Assembly: GCA_023393015.1 (NCBI GenBank)
Contig: JAEWMY010000010.1
Span: forward strand, 1 to 49,687
Source of the DNA: Spirochaetota bacterium
GTDB lineage: Bacteria > Spirochaetota > Spirochaetia > Treponematales > Treponemataceae
Length of the DNA: 49,687 nucleotides
Direction of reading: 5' to 3'
The translations under genes and the position numbers were made by a program. The notes beneath the pieces are model-generated. The model had not been told where the DNA came from and did no database searches. It saw only the letters and a list, made by a program, of their open reading frames with translations. Positions 7,518 to 16,297 of this stretch are shown piece by piece. Every line of letters begins with the position of its first letter. Position 1 is the first letter of the stretch.

Positions 7518-9067
7518 AGTCGAAAGACGGCGCGAAGGACGATTTGCTCGTATTCTCCGAGAGCGGGACGCCGAAACGGAGCGTATCCGACGAAAAATGG
7601 AAGATACTCGTCATCGACGACGATCAATCCGTGCACACCGTAACGCGGTTGATACTCGGCGACTTCGTCTTCAACAACAAGGGTCTCGAAATACTGAGCG
7701 CGTTCACCGACGACGAGGCCTATGACCTCATCCGCTCGACAGACGACATCGCGGTCATCCTCCTCGACGTGGTGATGGCCCGGGAAGACAGCGGCCTCAG
7801 GATGGTCAAATTCATCCGCGACGACTTGGGGAACAGGATGACGCGAATCGTGCTCAGGACGGGACAGCCGGGCCACGCGCCGGAAAAGAAGGTGATCGTC
7901 GATTACGACATCAACGACTACAAACTCAAGACGGAACTGACCGCCGACAAGCTGTTCGTCACCATGGTCTCCGCCCTGCGCGGGTACAGCGACCTGCTCA
8001 CGATCGAATACAACCGGAAGGGGCTCGAGAAGATAATCGAATCGTCGGCCGACCTCTTCAAGCCGCAATCCTTCGGCGACTTCGTCTCGGGCGTGCTCAT
8101 ACAGATGACCTCGCTGATGCATCTTGGACACAACGCGATGTACTGCAGGACGTCGGGCCTTTCGGCGACCAAATCGGAAGGGTCCTTCTACATCGAGGCC
8201 GGCATCGGGGATTTCCTCGGCAGCGTCAGGAAACGCATCGACGAGACGCTGAGCCCCGAGACCATGAAGGTGGTCCGGGAGGCGATCCGCGAGCGGAAAA
8301 GCATGTACCTCGCGAAGAGCTTCATAGCGTACTTCATGGGATCCGGCGGTCGCGAGAACATCATCTACATGGAAAGCTCCCGCGACTTGGGAGAGTGGGA
8401 CAAGAACCTGATCGGGATTTTCTGCACGAACATCTCCGTCGCGCTCGACAACCTGGCGCTGAACCAGGAGATAGAGAACACGCAAAAGGAGATCATTTAT
8501 ACCCTCGGCGAGGTCGCGGAAGCGCGGTCGAGGGAAACGGGACATCACGTAAAAAGGGTCGCGGAGTACTCGAAGATCCTGGCGCTCAAATGCGGTCTCG
8601 ACGAGAACGAGGCCGAGACGATCAGGCTCGCGAGCCCGATGCACGACGTGGGCAAGCTCGCGATTCCCGACGCGATCCTCAACAAGCCGGGACCGCTCAC
8701 GCGGGACGAATTCGAGGTGATCAAGACACACGCGCGCGCGGGCTTCGACATGCTCAAGAACTCGAACCGGGAGATCATGAAGGTCGCGGCGATAATCGCG
8801 CTCGAACACCAGGAAAAGTGGGACGGAAGCGGGTATCCTTCGGGCAAGAAAGGCGCTGAGATAAGCCTCGCGGGGAGGATCGTGGCGATCGCGGACGTAT
8901 TCGACGCCCTCGGCTGCGATCGCATCTACAAAAAGGCGTGGAACACCGCGGAGATTCTCGGGTATTTCCGCGAGCAGCGGGGACGGCATTTCGACCCCGA
9001 CCTGACGGACATCTTCGTTTCGAGCATCGGGGAGATCGAGGCGATCCGCCGCGACATCCCCGACTAA
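7514..9067 (+). CDS. Response regulator with DUF3369-like and HD-GYP domains (c-di-GMP phosphodiesterase)
   Basis: Receiver domain at about 28-160 (ILVIDDDQSVH, phosphoacceptor Asp85 in ILLDVVMAREDSG), then a DUF3369-type sensory domain (about 165-325), then an HD-GYP domain. The HD pair is His377-Asp378 in SPMHDVGKLAIPD and the signature HQEKWDGSGYP ends at 440-442, with preceding HHVKRVAEYS and ILNKPGPLT segments. All metal-ligand and GYP residues I can identify are present, so hydrolysis of cyclic di-GMP is expected. It overlaps the upstream kinase by 4 bases and ends 3 bases from the convergent ilvN. The two-component pair would thus lower c-di-GMP in response to an unknown signal, opposing the GGDEF enzyme at 29325. 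The 517-residue length fits the RpfG-like architecture with the extra central domain. Confidence 0.92.
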   Translation: MKSKDGAKDDLLVFSESGTPKRSVSDEKWKILVIDDDQSVHTVTRLILGDFVFNNKGLEILSAFTDDEAYDLIRSTDDIAVILLDVVMAREDSGLRMVKFIRDDLGNRMTRIVLRTGQPGHAPEKKVIVDYDINDYKLKTELTADKLFVTMVSALRGYSDLLTIEYNRKGLEKIIESSADLFKPQSFGDFVSGVLIQMTSLMHLGHNAMYCRTSGLSATKSEGSFYIEAGIGDFLGSVRKRIDETLSPETMKVVREAIRERKSMYLAKSFIAYFMGSGGRENIIYMESSRDLGEWDKNLIGIFCTNISVALDNLALNQEIENTQKEIIYTLGEVAEARSRETGHHVKRVAEYSKILALKCGLDENEAETIRLASPMHDVGKLAIPDAILNKPGPLTRDEFEVIKTHARAGFDMLKNSNREIMKVAAIIALEHQEKWDGSGYPSGKKGAEISLAGRIVAIADVFDALGCDRIYKKAWNTAEILGYFREQRGRHFDPDLTDIFVSSIGEIEAIRRDIPD

Positions 9068-9070
9068 GCC

Positions 9071-9571
9071 TTATTCCTTCCTTTCGAGAACGGTCGCGCC
9101 CCGCTCCATGGCGGTAAGTCCCGTCCTGACGAGTTCCTTTATCCCGAACGGCTCGAGAAGGCGGATGAGACCCGCTATCTTCTCCTCGCTGCCCGTCGCC
9201 TCGATGACGAGGGAATCGATGGAGACGTCGACGATGCGCGCGCGGAATATGTTCGCGGCCTCGATGACGCCGCCGCGCGAAGTACCGGCCGCGGACACCT
9301 TGATGAGGGCGAGTTCGCGGACGACCGTCGAGGAAGGATCGCAATGCTGAATCGAAACGACCTCAACGAGCTTGGCGAGCTGCTTTTCGATCTGCTCGAG
9401 GATGTACTCGTCGCCCCTTACCACGATGGTCATGCGCGAGAATTCGGGCCGGTCGGTAACGCCGACGGTGAGACTGTCGATATTGTATCCCCTGCGGCTG
9501 AAGAGGCCCGACACGCGGCTCAGGACGCCCGAGTGGTTTTCCACCAGAACCGAGATGACGTAACGTTTCAT
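9071..9571 (-). CDS. ilvN: Acetolactate synthase small (regulatory) subunit
   Basis: Regulatory subunit of acetohydroxyacid synthase, conferring valine sensitivity on the catalytic large subunit for valine, leucine and isoleucine synthesis. The 166 residues have an N-terminal ACT domain (MKRYVISVLVENHSGVLSRV, FSRRGYNIDSLTVGVTD) and the C-terminal small-subunit domain (RELALIKV, GLIRLLEPFGIKELVRTG). The ATG overlaps the stop of the aroF-pheA fusion by 4 bases and has an AAGGAG site, so it is the last gene of the thrA operon. Unusually, no large-subunit gene (ilvB) is adjacent in the window. Confidence 0.94.
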   Translation of the reverse strand: MKRYVISVLVENHSGVLSRVSGLFSRRGYNIDSLTVGVTDRPEFSRMTIVVRGDEYILEQIEKQLAKLVEVVSIQHCDPSSTVVRELALIKVSAAGTSRGGVIEAANIFRARIVDVSIDSLVIEATGSEEKIAGLIRLLEPFGIKELVRTGLTAMERGATVLERKE

Positions 9572-11520
9572 AGTATCTCCTTTGAATTGTAGAGTCCGAG
9601 CACCCTGACGCCCTGCACGACGCCGTTATCGCTATCGATCTTGCCCATCTCGGCCAGGGCCTGGCGTATCCGCTCGCCGGAAACGACGCTCGACCCGACG
9701 CCTTCCGGCAGGCTCACGTTCGCGTAGAAGCGGTAACGCCAGGGCTCGCCCTGAATCGGCCGGGACTCGAGCTTCGTGAGGTTGAGCCCGTGCTTCATGA
9801 AGAGGCCGAGGGCGGAATGAAGCGCCCCCGGCTCGTTGTTGACCGAGAAGATGACCGTCGCGTGATTGGGGTTGTCGCAAGCGACCTCGCCCGCGCGGGC
9901 GATTATCACGAATCGCGTGTAGTTCCTCGGGTTCGTCTCGATGCCGCTCTTGAGGGAGTCGAGCCGGTAGATGGAGGCGTTGACCTCGCTCGCGATGGCC
10001 GCCTTTGTCCTGTCGCCGGAAGCCGCGACGAGCTCCGCCGCTCCCGAAGTCGACTCGGTCTCGATATGCCTCCATTGCGGGTACTTGGAGAGGAACTCGT
10101 CGCACTGCGCGAGCCCCTGCGGGTGCGAGTACACCGCTTCGATCGTTTCGACGGAGGCACCCTTGCAGGCGAGCAGGGAATGCTCGATGCGCAAAGTCAC
10201 CGCGCCGACGATCTCTATGTCCTCGTAGCGCGCGAGGTTGTCGTAGTTCTCGTACACCGACCCCGCGAGGCTGTTCTCGATGGGGAGCATCCCGTACGAG
10301 GCCCTTCCGTCCAGTACCGCGTTGATAACCTCGCGGAAGTTGGCCGTCGGAACAGCGGAGGCCTCCTCGTCCCAATAACGCTTGATCGCCTGCTCGGCGT
10401 AGGCGCCGCGTCCGCCGGAATAGGCGCATGTCACGGGGCCGGAGGCGACCGGGGCCGAAACGGCTCCCGAGGCGGGCGCGACCGGCGCGGCCTTTGGAAC
10501 GGCCCTCCGCGAAACGGCCCTGCCGACCACCGGGGCGAGGACCTCGATGTCGCGCATCATCTTCTCGAACTGCTCGGGATACAGCGACTGGGCGCCGTCG
10601 GAAAGCGCGCACTCGGGACAGGGATGCATCTCCACGATGAGCCCGTCGGCGCCGGCCGCGATGGCGGCGAGGGCCATCGGCGGAACCTTGTCGCGGACGC
10701 CGACCGCGTGGCTCGGGTCGACGATGATCGGAAGGTGCGTGAGCGAACGGAGGATCGGGATCGCGGAGAGGTCGAGGGTGTTCCGCGTCGCCTTCTCGTA
10801 GGTGCGGATGCCCCGCTCGCAGAGGATCACGTCCTCGGTGCCGCTCGCGAGCAGGTACTCGGCGGCCATCAACCATTCCTCGATCGTGGCGGAAAGGCCG
10901 CGCTTGAGTATGACGGGCCGGCCGAGGGCGCCGACCTTCTTGAGCAGCTCGAAGTTCTGCATGTTGCGCGCGCCGATCTGGTACACGTCGACGTAATCGA
11001 TCATCGCCGGGATATGCTCGGCGGACACGATCTCGGTGACGACCGGAAGGCCGAAGGCGTCGCCCGCCTCGCGGAGGATCTTCACGCCCTCCTCGCCCAT
11101 TCCCTGGAAGGCGTACGGGCTCGTGCGGGGCTTGTAGGCGCCGCCGCGGAGCATGACGGCTCCCGACTCGGCGGCCTTCGCGGCCGACTCCATGATCTGC
11201 TCGCGGCTTTCGACGGCGCAGGGACCGGCGATTACCGAGACGCGGTTGCCGCCGACCTTTACCCCGCGGACGTTCACGACGGTGTTGTCGCGCTTGAACT
11301 CGCGGGAGGCCATCTTGTACGGTTTCGATATCGGTATTACCCGTTGTACGCCCGGCAGGATCTCCACCTCGCGCGGGTCAATGCCGACCTTGCCGACGGC
11401 GCCGAAGATCGTCTCCTCGTCGCCCGCGATCTCGTTGACTCGAAGCGAGTTCTTCTCGAGAAAGGTCCTGATGCGGCGCTTGTCTTCTTCCCGAATTCCC
11501 TTTTCCAGTACGATTACCAT
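9568..11520 (-). CDS. Bifunctional DAHP synthase / prephenate dehydratase (AroF-PheA fusion)
   Basis: One 650-residue polypeptide joins the first enzyme of the shikimate pathway to the phenylalanine-specific prephenate dehydratase. Residues 1-66 are the ferredoxin-like regulatory domain of type I-beta DAHP synthases; 67-335 the barrel (VIAGPCAVESREQI, RGGAYKPRTSPYAFQG, ILKRGLSATIEEW, IVDPSHAVG, VEMHPCPECALSDGAQS). An Ala/Pro-rich linker (about 340-370) leads to the dehydratase (GGRGAYAEQA, MLPIENSLAGSVYE, NYTRF) and an ACT domain with the phenylalanine-binding ESRP-type motif (LESRPIQGEPWRYRFY). No chorismate mutase domain is visible. The start overlaps thrA by 7 bases with GAGGA upstream. 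Phenylalanine could inhibit both activities through the ACT domain; that is inference. Confidence 0.92.
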   Translation of the reverse strand: MVIVLEKGIREEDKRRIRTFLEKNSLRVNEIAGDEETIFGAVGKVGIDPREVEILPGVQRVIPISKPYKMASREFKRDNTVVNVRGVKVGGNRVSVIAGPCAVESREQIMESAAKAAESGAVMLRGGAYKPRTSPYAFQGMGEEGVKILREAGDAFGLPVVTEIVSAEHIPAMIDYVDVYQIGARNMQNFELLKKVGALGRPVILKRGLSATIEEWLMAAEYLLASGTEDVILCERGIRTYEKATRNTLDLSAIPILRSLTHLPIIVDPSHAVGVRDKVPPMALAAIAAGADGLIVEMHPCPECALSDGAQSLYPEQFEKMMRDIEVLAPVVGRAVSRRAVPKAAPVAPASGAVSAPVASGPVTCAYSGGRGAYAEQAIKRYWDEEASAVPTANFREVINAVLDGRASYGMLPIENSLAGSVYENYDNLARYEDIEIVGAVTLRIEHSLLACKGASVETIEAVYSHPQGLAQCDEFLSKYPQWRHIETESTSGAAELVAASGDRTKAAIASEVNASIYRLDSLKSGIETNPRNYTRFVIIARAGEVACDNPNHATVIFSVNNEPGALHSALGLFMKHGLNLTKLESRPIQGEPWRYRFYANVSLPEGVGSSVVSGERIRQALAEMGKIDSDNGVVQGVRVLGLYNSKEIL

Positions 11521-14003
11521 GTCGTTGTCCTCAATATGTCTGCGAATACGCCGGACGCGGTTACGTCCGCGCCGGCGCCGTACCCGCGTATCACGAGCGG
11601 GATCGGGGAATAATAGCGTGTCTTGAACACGAAGGCGTTCTCGCCCCCGCTGATGAAGGCGAGGGGATCGGAAGCCGGGACCTCGACGGGGCCGACGACG
11701 ATCCCGCCCGAGGCCGAAACGGAGGCGACGAACCTGAGCACCTTGCCCTCGGACGAAAGACGCGAGACGAGGGAGGCGAAGTGCGCGTCGGCGCCGGGAA
11801 GACGACGGAGGAATTCGTCTACCGTCCCGCCCGAGTCGAAGCCGTCCGGAAAGAGCGGCGTCATGCGGACGTCGGCGAGTTCGGGCGCGAAACCCGCCTC
11901 GCGCGCGAGTATGAGCGCCTTCCGCGCGACGTCGGTTCCGGAAAGGTCGTCCCGGGGATCGGGCTCGGTAAAGCCCTTCCCGCGCGCCTCGAGCACGGCC
12001 GCCGAAAAACTCGCGCCCTCGTCGAGCCTGCCGAATATGTACGAGAGCGAGCCGGAAAGCACGCCCGAAAAGGAAACGAGGGAGTCGCCCGACTTGATCA
12101 TGTTGCGGAAGGTGTCGATGACGGGAAGCCCCGCGCCGACGTTCGTCTCGTAGAGGAAACGCTTCCGGTTCGCGCTCGCGACATCGCGGAGCTCGCGGTA
12201 CGAGCCGAACGAGGCGGTATTTGCCCGCTTGTTGGGCGTGACGACGTGCATGCCCGCGCGGAGAACGTCCGCGTAGCGATCGGTCACCGCGCCCGAGGCC
12301 GTGCAGTCGACGAAGACGGGATTAAGGGGCTTTTCCGACTTGACGAAATCGAGCATGTCGTCGAGCGACGACCGTTCCGAGGAGGCCTCGAGCTCTTCCT
12401 TCCATCCGGAGAGGTCTATGCCGCCCTTGGAGAGGATCATCTTGCGGGAGTTCGCCACGCCGCATACGCGTACGTCGACGTTGCTTTTTTTCAGCTCGTC
12501 GCGCTGGAGCCTGATCTGCTCGAGAAGCTTCCCGCCGACGGTGCCGATGCCGGTCAGGAAAACCTCTATTGTTTGCATCGTCTCGAAGAAGAACCGGTGG
12601 GCGATCCTGACGGCCTTGTCCCCGTCGTCGGCCGCCACGACGCAGCTGATGGAGCGTTCCGACGACCCTTGCGCGATCGCGTGAATGTTGATACCGCCGA
12701 AGGCGAGCGCGGAGAAAAAGGTACCCGCCACGCCCTTGCGCCGCTTCATCCCGTCGCCGACGATCGAGACGATCGCCATGTCGTCGCTGACGGAAACGTC
12801 GTCCACGAGGCCCTCGCGCATCTCGAGCGCGAACTCGGACCGGAGGGCCGCGCGCACGGAGCCAGTCTCGGCGGAACGGACGCAAAAGCTTATCGTGAAC
12901 TCAGAGCTCGACTGCGTGATGAGCAGGACGGACACCCCCGCCTTGCCGACCGCGCCGAAGACGCGCGCGGCCGTTCCCCTGGTGCCCTTGAGCCCGGCGC
13001 CGGTCACGCTGACCATGGCGGCGTCCTTGAGGCACGAAACGCCGCGAACGGGACCCGCGTGCGGGTCCGCGGGGATGGTCGAGGCCGCCGCGATCCTGGT
13101 GCCGCGCGCGGTCGGGTTGAAGCTGTTGAGGCTCCACGTCTCGATGCCCCGCGAGGCGATCGGCGTGAGGGTCTTGGGATGCAGCACCTTGGAGCCGAAG
13201 AACGAAAGTTCCATCGCCTCCTCGTAGCTGATGTCGCCGACGAGCACGGCGTCCGCGACGATACGCGGGTCGGCGGTGTAGATGCCGTCGACGTCGGACC
13301 AAATCTCGAGTTTCCGCGCGGAAAGCCCCATGGCCATGAGGGCCGCGGAGAAATCGGACCCGTTTCGCCCGAGAAGGCTTTGCTTGCCCGATTTGTCGGA
13401 GGCGATAAAACCCGCGGCGAGAAGGACGCGCGGTCCGGACTCGCGGTACGGGGCAAGGGCCGCCTCGACGGCCGGAAAGACGGGGTCCGCCTCGGTAAGA
13501 CGGCCTCCGTCGGTCATGATGATCTTTCTGCTGTCGAGCGTCTCTATGTCCAGCCCCCGCGCCCGGAGGATTTCGTCCATGACGGGAACGCAGAGGCGCT
13601 CGCCGAGCCCCATTACGCGCGCCTCGACCGATTCCGGACACTCGGCGAACGAGATGATGGCCGAAAGCAGGCGTTCGTGCTCGGCGTGCAAGGCCTCGTG
13701 CGCGGCCGTTACCGGTTCCGGGCGAAACGCAGGCAGGGAGCGCGCCACCTCGGCGACTATCCCGGCGTGAGCGGCACGCACGTCCCGCGCGATCGCGGCG
13801 GCCAGGGTTTGGGGATCGCCCGGAGTCGCGGACGCGGCGAGGGCGTCGGCGACGCCCTTTTGCAGACGGTTCGAGATACCGCCGACAGCGGAGACGACGA
13901 CGCACACGCGACCGACTCCCGCCCGCTCGGCGATAATCTCGGCCGAATTGAGCATCCTCGCGGCATTCCCCATCGACGTGCCGCCAAACTTCATGACCAG
14001 CAT
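11514..14003 (-). CDS. thrA: Bifunctional aspartokinase / homoserine dehydrogenase
   Basis: Catalyses two steps of the aspartate pathway: phosphorylation of aspartate and reduction of aspartate semialdehyde to homoserine. The aspartokinase occupies about 1-310 (MKFGGTSMGNAARML, LLGRNGSDFSAALMA, WSDVDGIYTADPRIV), two ACT units about 320-465, and the NAD(P)-binding homoserine dehydrogenase from about 475 (FLTGIGTVGGKLLEQI, VDCTASGAVTDRYADVL, GVLSGSLSYIFGRL). At 829 residues it matches E. coli ThrA. I choose the ATG at 14003 (MLVMKFGG) because GAGGTG lies just upstream; a longer in-frame extension to 14069 lacks a site. It heads the thrA - aroF/pheA - ilvN operon, each gene overlapping the next. 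An A+T-rich, repeat-bearing region upstream probably holds its promoter. Confidence 0.94.
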   Translation of the reverse strand: MLVMKFGGTSMGNAARMLNSAEIIAERAGVGRVCVVVSAVGGISNRLQKGVADALAASATPGDPQTLAAAIARDVRAAHAGIVAEVARSLPAFRPEPVTAAHEALHAEHERLLSAIISFAECPESVEARVMGLGERLCVPVMDEILRARGLDIETLDSRKIIMTDGGRLTEADPVFPAVEAALAPYRESGPRVLLAAGFIASDKSGKQSLLGRNGSDFSAALMAMGLSARKLEIWSDVDGIYTADPRIVADAVLVGDISYEEAMELSFFGSKVLHPKTLTPIASRGIETWSLNSFNPTARGTRIAAASTIPADPHAGPVRGVSCLKDAAMVSVTGAGLKGTRGTAARVFGAVGKAGVSVLLITQSSSEFTISFCVRSAETGSVRAALRSEFALEMREGLVDDVSVSDDMAIVSIVGDGMKRRKGVAGTFFSALAFGGINIHAIAQGSSERSISCVVAADDGDKAVRIAHRFFFETMQTIEVFLTGIGTVGGKLLEQIRLQRDELKKSNVDVRVCGVANSRKMILSKGGIDLSGWKEELEASSERSSLDDMLDFVKSEKPLNPVFVDCTASGAVTDRYADVLRAGMHVVTPNKRANTASFGSYRELRDVASANRKRFLYETNVGAGLPVIDTFRNMIKSGDSLVSFSGVLSGSLSYIFGRLDEGASFSAAVLEARGKGFTEPDPRDDLSGTDVARKALILAREAGFAPELADVRMTPLFPDGFDSGGTVDEFLRRLPGADAHFASLVSRLSSEGKVLRFVASVSASGGIVVGPVEVPASDPLAFISGGENAFVFKTRYYSPIPLVIRGYGAGADVTASGVFADILRTTTW

Positions 14004-14144
14004 AGACACCTCACGGACAAGATGGAAGGACACAGGTCCATTCAACGGTACGATACCGGATAATGACAAGAGAATCTAGGGGTATAATCCGTTTTTTGCA
14101 TATTTATGCACGATTAGGGGTATTTTTCTGTATTTTAATGCCAA
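14004..14144. promoter_or_regulatory. A+T-rich regulatory region upstream of thrA
   Basis: This stretch contains a perfect inverted repeat TGCATA-TT-TATGCA (14097-14110), reminiscent in shape of ArgR-type boxes, flanked by two direct copies of TAGGGGTAT (14077-14085 and 14115-14123, 38 bases apart). On the minus strand TTATAC near 14085 could be a -10 box for thrA, but no convincing -35 was found. Operator function is a guess from layout. Confidence 0.3.
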
Positions 14145-14174
14145 TTGAGGGACTCCAACCAGTCATGATATACT
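14145..14174 (+). promoter_or_regulatory. Promoter of the CBS-domain gene, leaderless type
   Basis: TTGAGG (14145-14150), 18 bases, TATACT (14169-14174), seven bases to the ATG at 14182. No Shine-Dalgarno site. This argues for start 14182. Confidence 0.55.
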
Positions 14175-14181
14175 TCGAGCC

Positions 14182-14934
14182 ATGTGTAAACGGAGTATCC
14201 TTTCCATTTTTAAGCCGAAACTATCCGATGCCGCCATACGGGAAACCGAACGGGACGGCTTTTATCTACCGGCCGGCAGGCGGCTCGGCTCGGCGATGAT
14301 CCACAGGGCGGACATCGCATGGATCGAGGCGACGACGGCGAAAGACGGGATACTCGGGTTTATCCGCGCCAATCCCGCGATGGATTACTTCCCGGTATGC
14401 GCGAAGACCGTCGATTCCGTCCTGGGAATCCTTTCCGCGCGCGCCTTTCTCGAATCCCTTCTCGAGCCGGTATGGCCCGGCCTCAAGTCGCTCGTGTCCC
14501 GACCCCTCTATCTTCCGGAGACGGTAACGATCGCGCGCGCCCTCTCCCTGCTTTCGAGCGCGACGCCGCCGCTCGCCATGATAGTCGACGAATACGGCGG
14601 GATCGAGGGCCTCGTGACCAGGGAGGGACTCGTCTCCGAGCTCACGGCCGAATTCCTCGACACGGACAACGCGGGCGAAGAAGATATCTTCGAACGGGAG
14701 GACGGAAGCTGGCTTGTCGACGGACAGACGAGGATGGACGAGATACGCGAGAAATTCGCCCTTCCCGATACCGACGCCGCGGATTACTACACCCTCGCGG
14801 GGTACCTCCTCGCCGTGAACGGGAGCATACCGAAAACCGGAGAGCGCATCGAGGCCGGCGACTACCTGTGCGAGATAGTCGACATGGACGGCCACCGGAT
14901 AGACAAGATCCTCGTGTCCAAAAAAAAGGATTGA
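14182..14934 (+). CDS. CBS-pair and CorC/HlyC-type transporter-associated domain protein
   Basis: A soluble 250-residue protein resembling the cytoplasmic half of CNNM/CorC (haemolysin C-like) proteins. A CBS pair spans about 30-165 (ARALSLLSSATPPLAMIVDEYGGIEGLVTREGLVSELTAEF), followed by the CorC_HlyC domain at about 170-250 (GSWLVDGQTRMDEI, YYTLAGYLLAVNGSIPKTGERIEAGDYLCEIVDMDGHRIDKILV). The membrane DUF21 domain that normally precedes these modules is missing, as in CorC of enterobacteria, which works with Mg/Co transport. The first CBS motif is degenerate. It stands alone between thrA and the exporter gene, so its partner is unknown. Confidence 0.85.
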   Translation: MCKRSILSIFKPKLSDAAIRETERDGFYLPAGRRLGSAMIHRADIAWIEATTAKDGILGFIRANPAMDYFPVCAKTVDSVLGILSARAFLESLLEPVWPGLKSLVSRPLYLPETVTIARALSLLSSATPPLAMIVDEYGGIEGLVTREGLVSELTAEFLDTDNAGEEDIFEREDGSWLVDGQTRMDEIREKFALPDTDAADYYTLAGYLLAVNGSIPKTGERIEAGDYLCEIVDMDGHRIDKILVSKKKD

Positions 14935-14983
14935 GCGATTCGGAGCGTCGGAACGATCGGGAACGGCGAAGCGTATCGTCCGG

Positions 14984-16243
14984 TCAACCGAGTCCGGCGC
15001 TCGCGGGGCGGGGACGCATCCTGACGAGAAGCCTCGACACCGACGAGGCGAGCGCGACCCCGACGGCGATGGCCGCGGCCTGGCTCATGGTTCTCAGGGC
15101 CATGCCGGAGGCGACGGCGAGGTCTCCCTGCACCGCGAGCAGCATCGTCTCGTACATCCCGCCGCCCGGCACGAAGGGAATGCTCCCCGGAAGTATGTAG
15201 ACCGTGGCGGGTTTCCTGAAACGAAAGGCCGCCAATTCGGCGCAGAGCCCCACGAACAAGGCGCCCGCGAAAAACCCCGCGACCGGGTTCGCGAGATCCT
15301 TGCCCGCCCAGAGATACACGAGCCACCCCGCCCCGCCGAAGAGCGAGGCCCAAAAGATGTCATAGCGGTTAATGTGGAAAAAGTACGCGAAGGACGCGGT
15401 GGCGCCGAAGGCGAGGACGAAGGCGGACACCCGTTCCGCGCGGGCGAGTATCGCCGTCGAGTACGTTCCCGTTTTGCCGAAGGCGAAGAGGCCGAAGGCG
15501 GCTCCGATCGAAAGCCCGGCGGCGATCACGAAGGCCTCGAGTACTCGGGCGGATCCGGCGACCAGATCTCCCGCGATGATGTCGCGTATCGCGTTCACGA
15601 TGGCGACGCCCGGCACGAGGGACATGAGCACCGATATGCTGACGTTTCCCGAAGACGCGATGGCGCCGGACATGACGGCGAGTCCCGTCAGGAGCGATAC
15701 GACCGCGCCTCCCGCCATCGCCGAGACGAAGGGCGAAAGCGCGAGGGGAGAAAGCGCGAAGAGGGCCACGCGCATGACGGCTCCCACGGCGAAGGCGATG
15801 AGAGCGTCCGATGGCGACCCGTTGAACAGCAGGGAGAAACACGCGCTCGCGACGGCAGTCGCGAGGGTTACCCACGCGGGTCCGTGCGGAGAGGCGCGGT
15901 CGACGCGCGAAAGGATGCCCGAAACGAGACCGACCCCGCGCGAGCCGCCGGCGGCAAGACGCCGCGAGACTTCGTTGACGCGGGCGATCTTCCCGAGGTT
16001 GATGGTCCGTGACGCGACGCGCTGTATGCGCGTGCGGGTTTCGCCCGACCCGTCGCGGCAACTGAGCATGACGACGGTCGGGGTCACGAAGGCCGAGGCG
16101 GATTCCGCGCCGAGCGACGTCGCGATCGATATCATCGTTTCCTCGGCGCGATACGTCTCGCCGCCGTTTCGGAGGATAAGCGTACCCGCCAACAGGCCGG
16201 TATCCACCACGCAGTCCAGTTCCCTCGTTGTCGCGCGTTCCAT
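14984..16243 (-). CDS. ThrE-family threonine/serine exporter (fused two-domain form)
   Basis: An inner-membrane exporter of about 419 residues with the ThrE domain (DUF1212) followed by the ThrE_2 domain (DUF3815) in one chain. The N-terminal soluble part includes VDTGLLAGTLILRNGGETYRAEETM and IARVNEVSRRLAAG; hydrophobic segments then run from about residue 115 to the end (ALIAFAVGAVMRVALFALSPLAL, ISVLMSLVPGVAIVNAIRDIIAGD, PGSIPFVPGGGMYETM). ThrE of Corynebacterium exports threonine and serine, which suits its position near thrA. Longer upstream reading is possible, but the -10 box 6 bases before ATG 16243 fixes the start. It is monocistronic and convergent with the CBS gene. Confidence 0.88.
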   Translation of the reverse strand: MERATTRELDCVVDTGLLAGTLILRNGGETYRAEETMISIATSLGAESASAFVTPTVVMLSCRDGSGETRTRIQRVASRTINLGKIARVNEVSRRLAAGGSRGVGLVSGILSRVDRASPHGPAWVTLATAVASACFSLLFNGSPSDALIAFAVGAVMRVALFALSPLALSPFVSAMAGGAVVSLLTGLAVMSGAIASSGNVSISVLMSLVPGVAIVNAIRDIIAGDLVAGSARVLEAFVIAAGLSIGAAFGLFAFGKTGTYSTAILARAERVSAFVLAFGATASFAYFFHINRYDIFWASLFGGAGWLVYLWAGKDLANPVAGFFAGALFVGLCAELAAFRFRKPATVYILPGSIPFVPGGGMYETMLLAVQGDLAVASGMALRTMSQAAAIAVGVALASSVSRLLVRMRPRPASAGLG

Positions 16244-16249
16244 GCATGA

Positions 16250-16279
16250 GTTGTAAGCCGTGTCGACCGGTACGGTCAA
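16250..16279 (-). promoter_or_regulatory. Promoter of the ThrE-like gene, leaderless type
   Basis: On the minus strand TTGACC (16279-16274), 18 bases, TACAAC (16255-16250), then six bases to ATG at 16243. No Shine-Dalgarno site. Confidence 0.55.
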
Positions 16280-16297
16280 GCGCCCGAGGGGCAAACC

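Noticed and set aside
14063..14299. Small open frame on the + strand before the CBS gene
   Set aside because: It overlaps the promoter and start of the CBS gene, has no ribosome site and no recognisable sequence.
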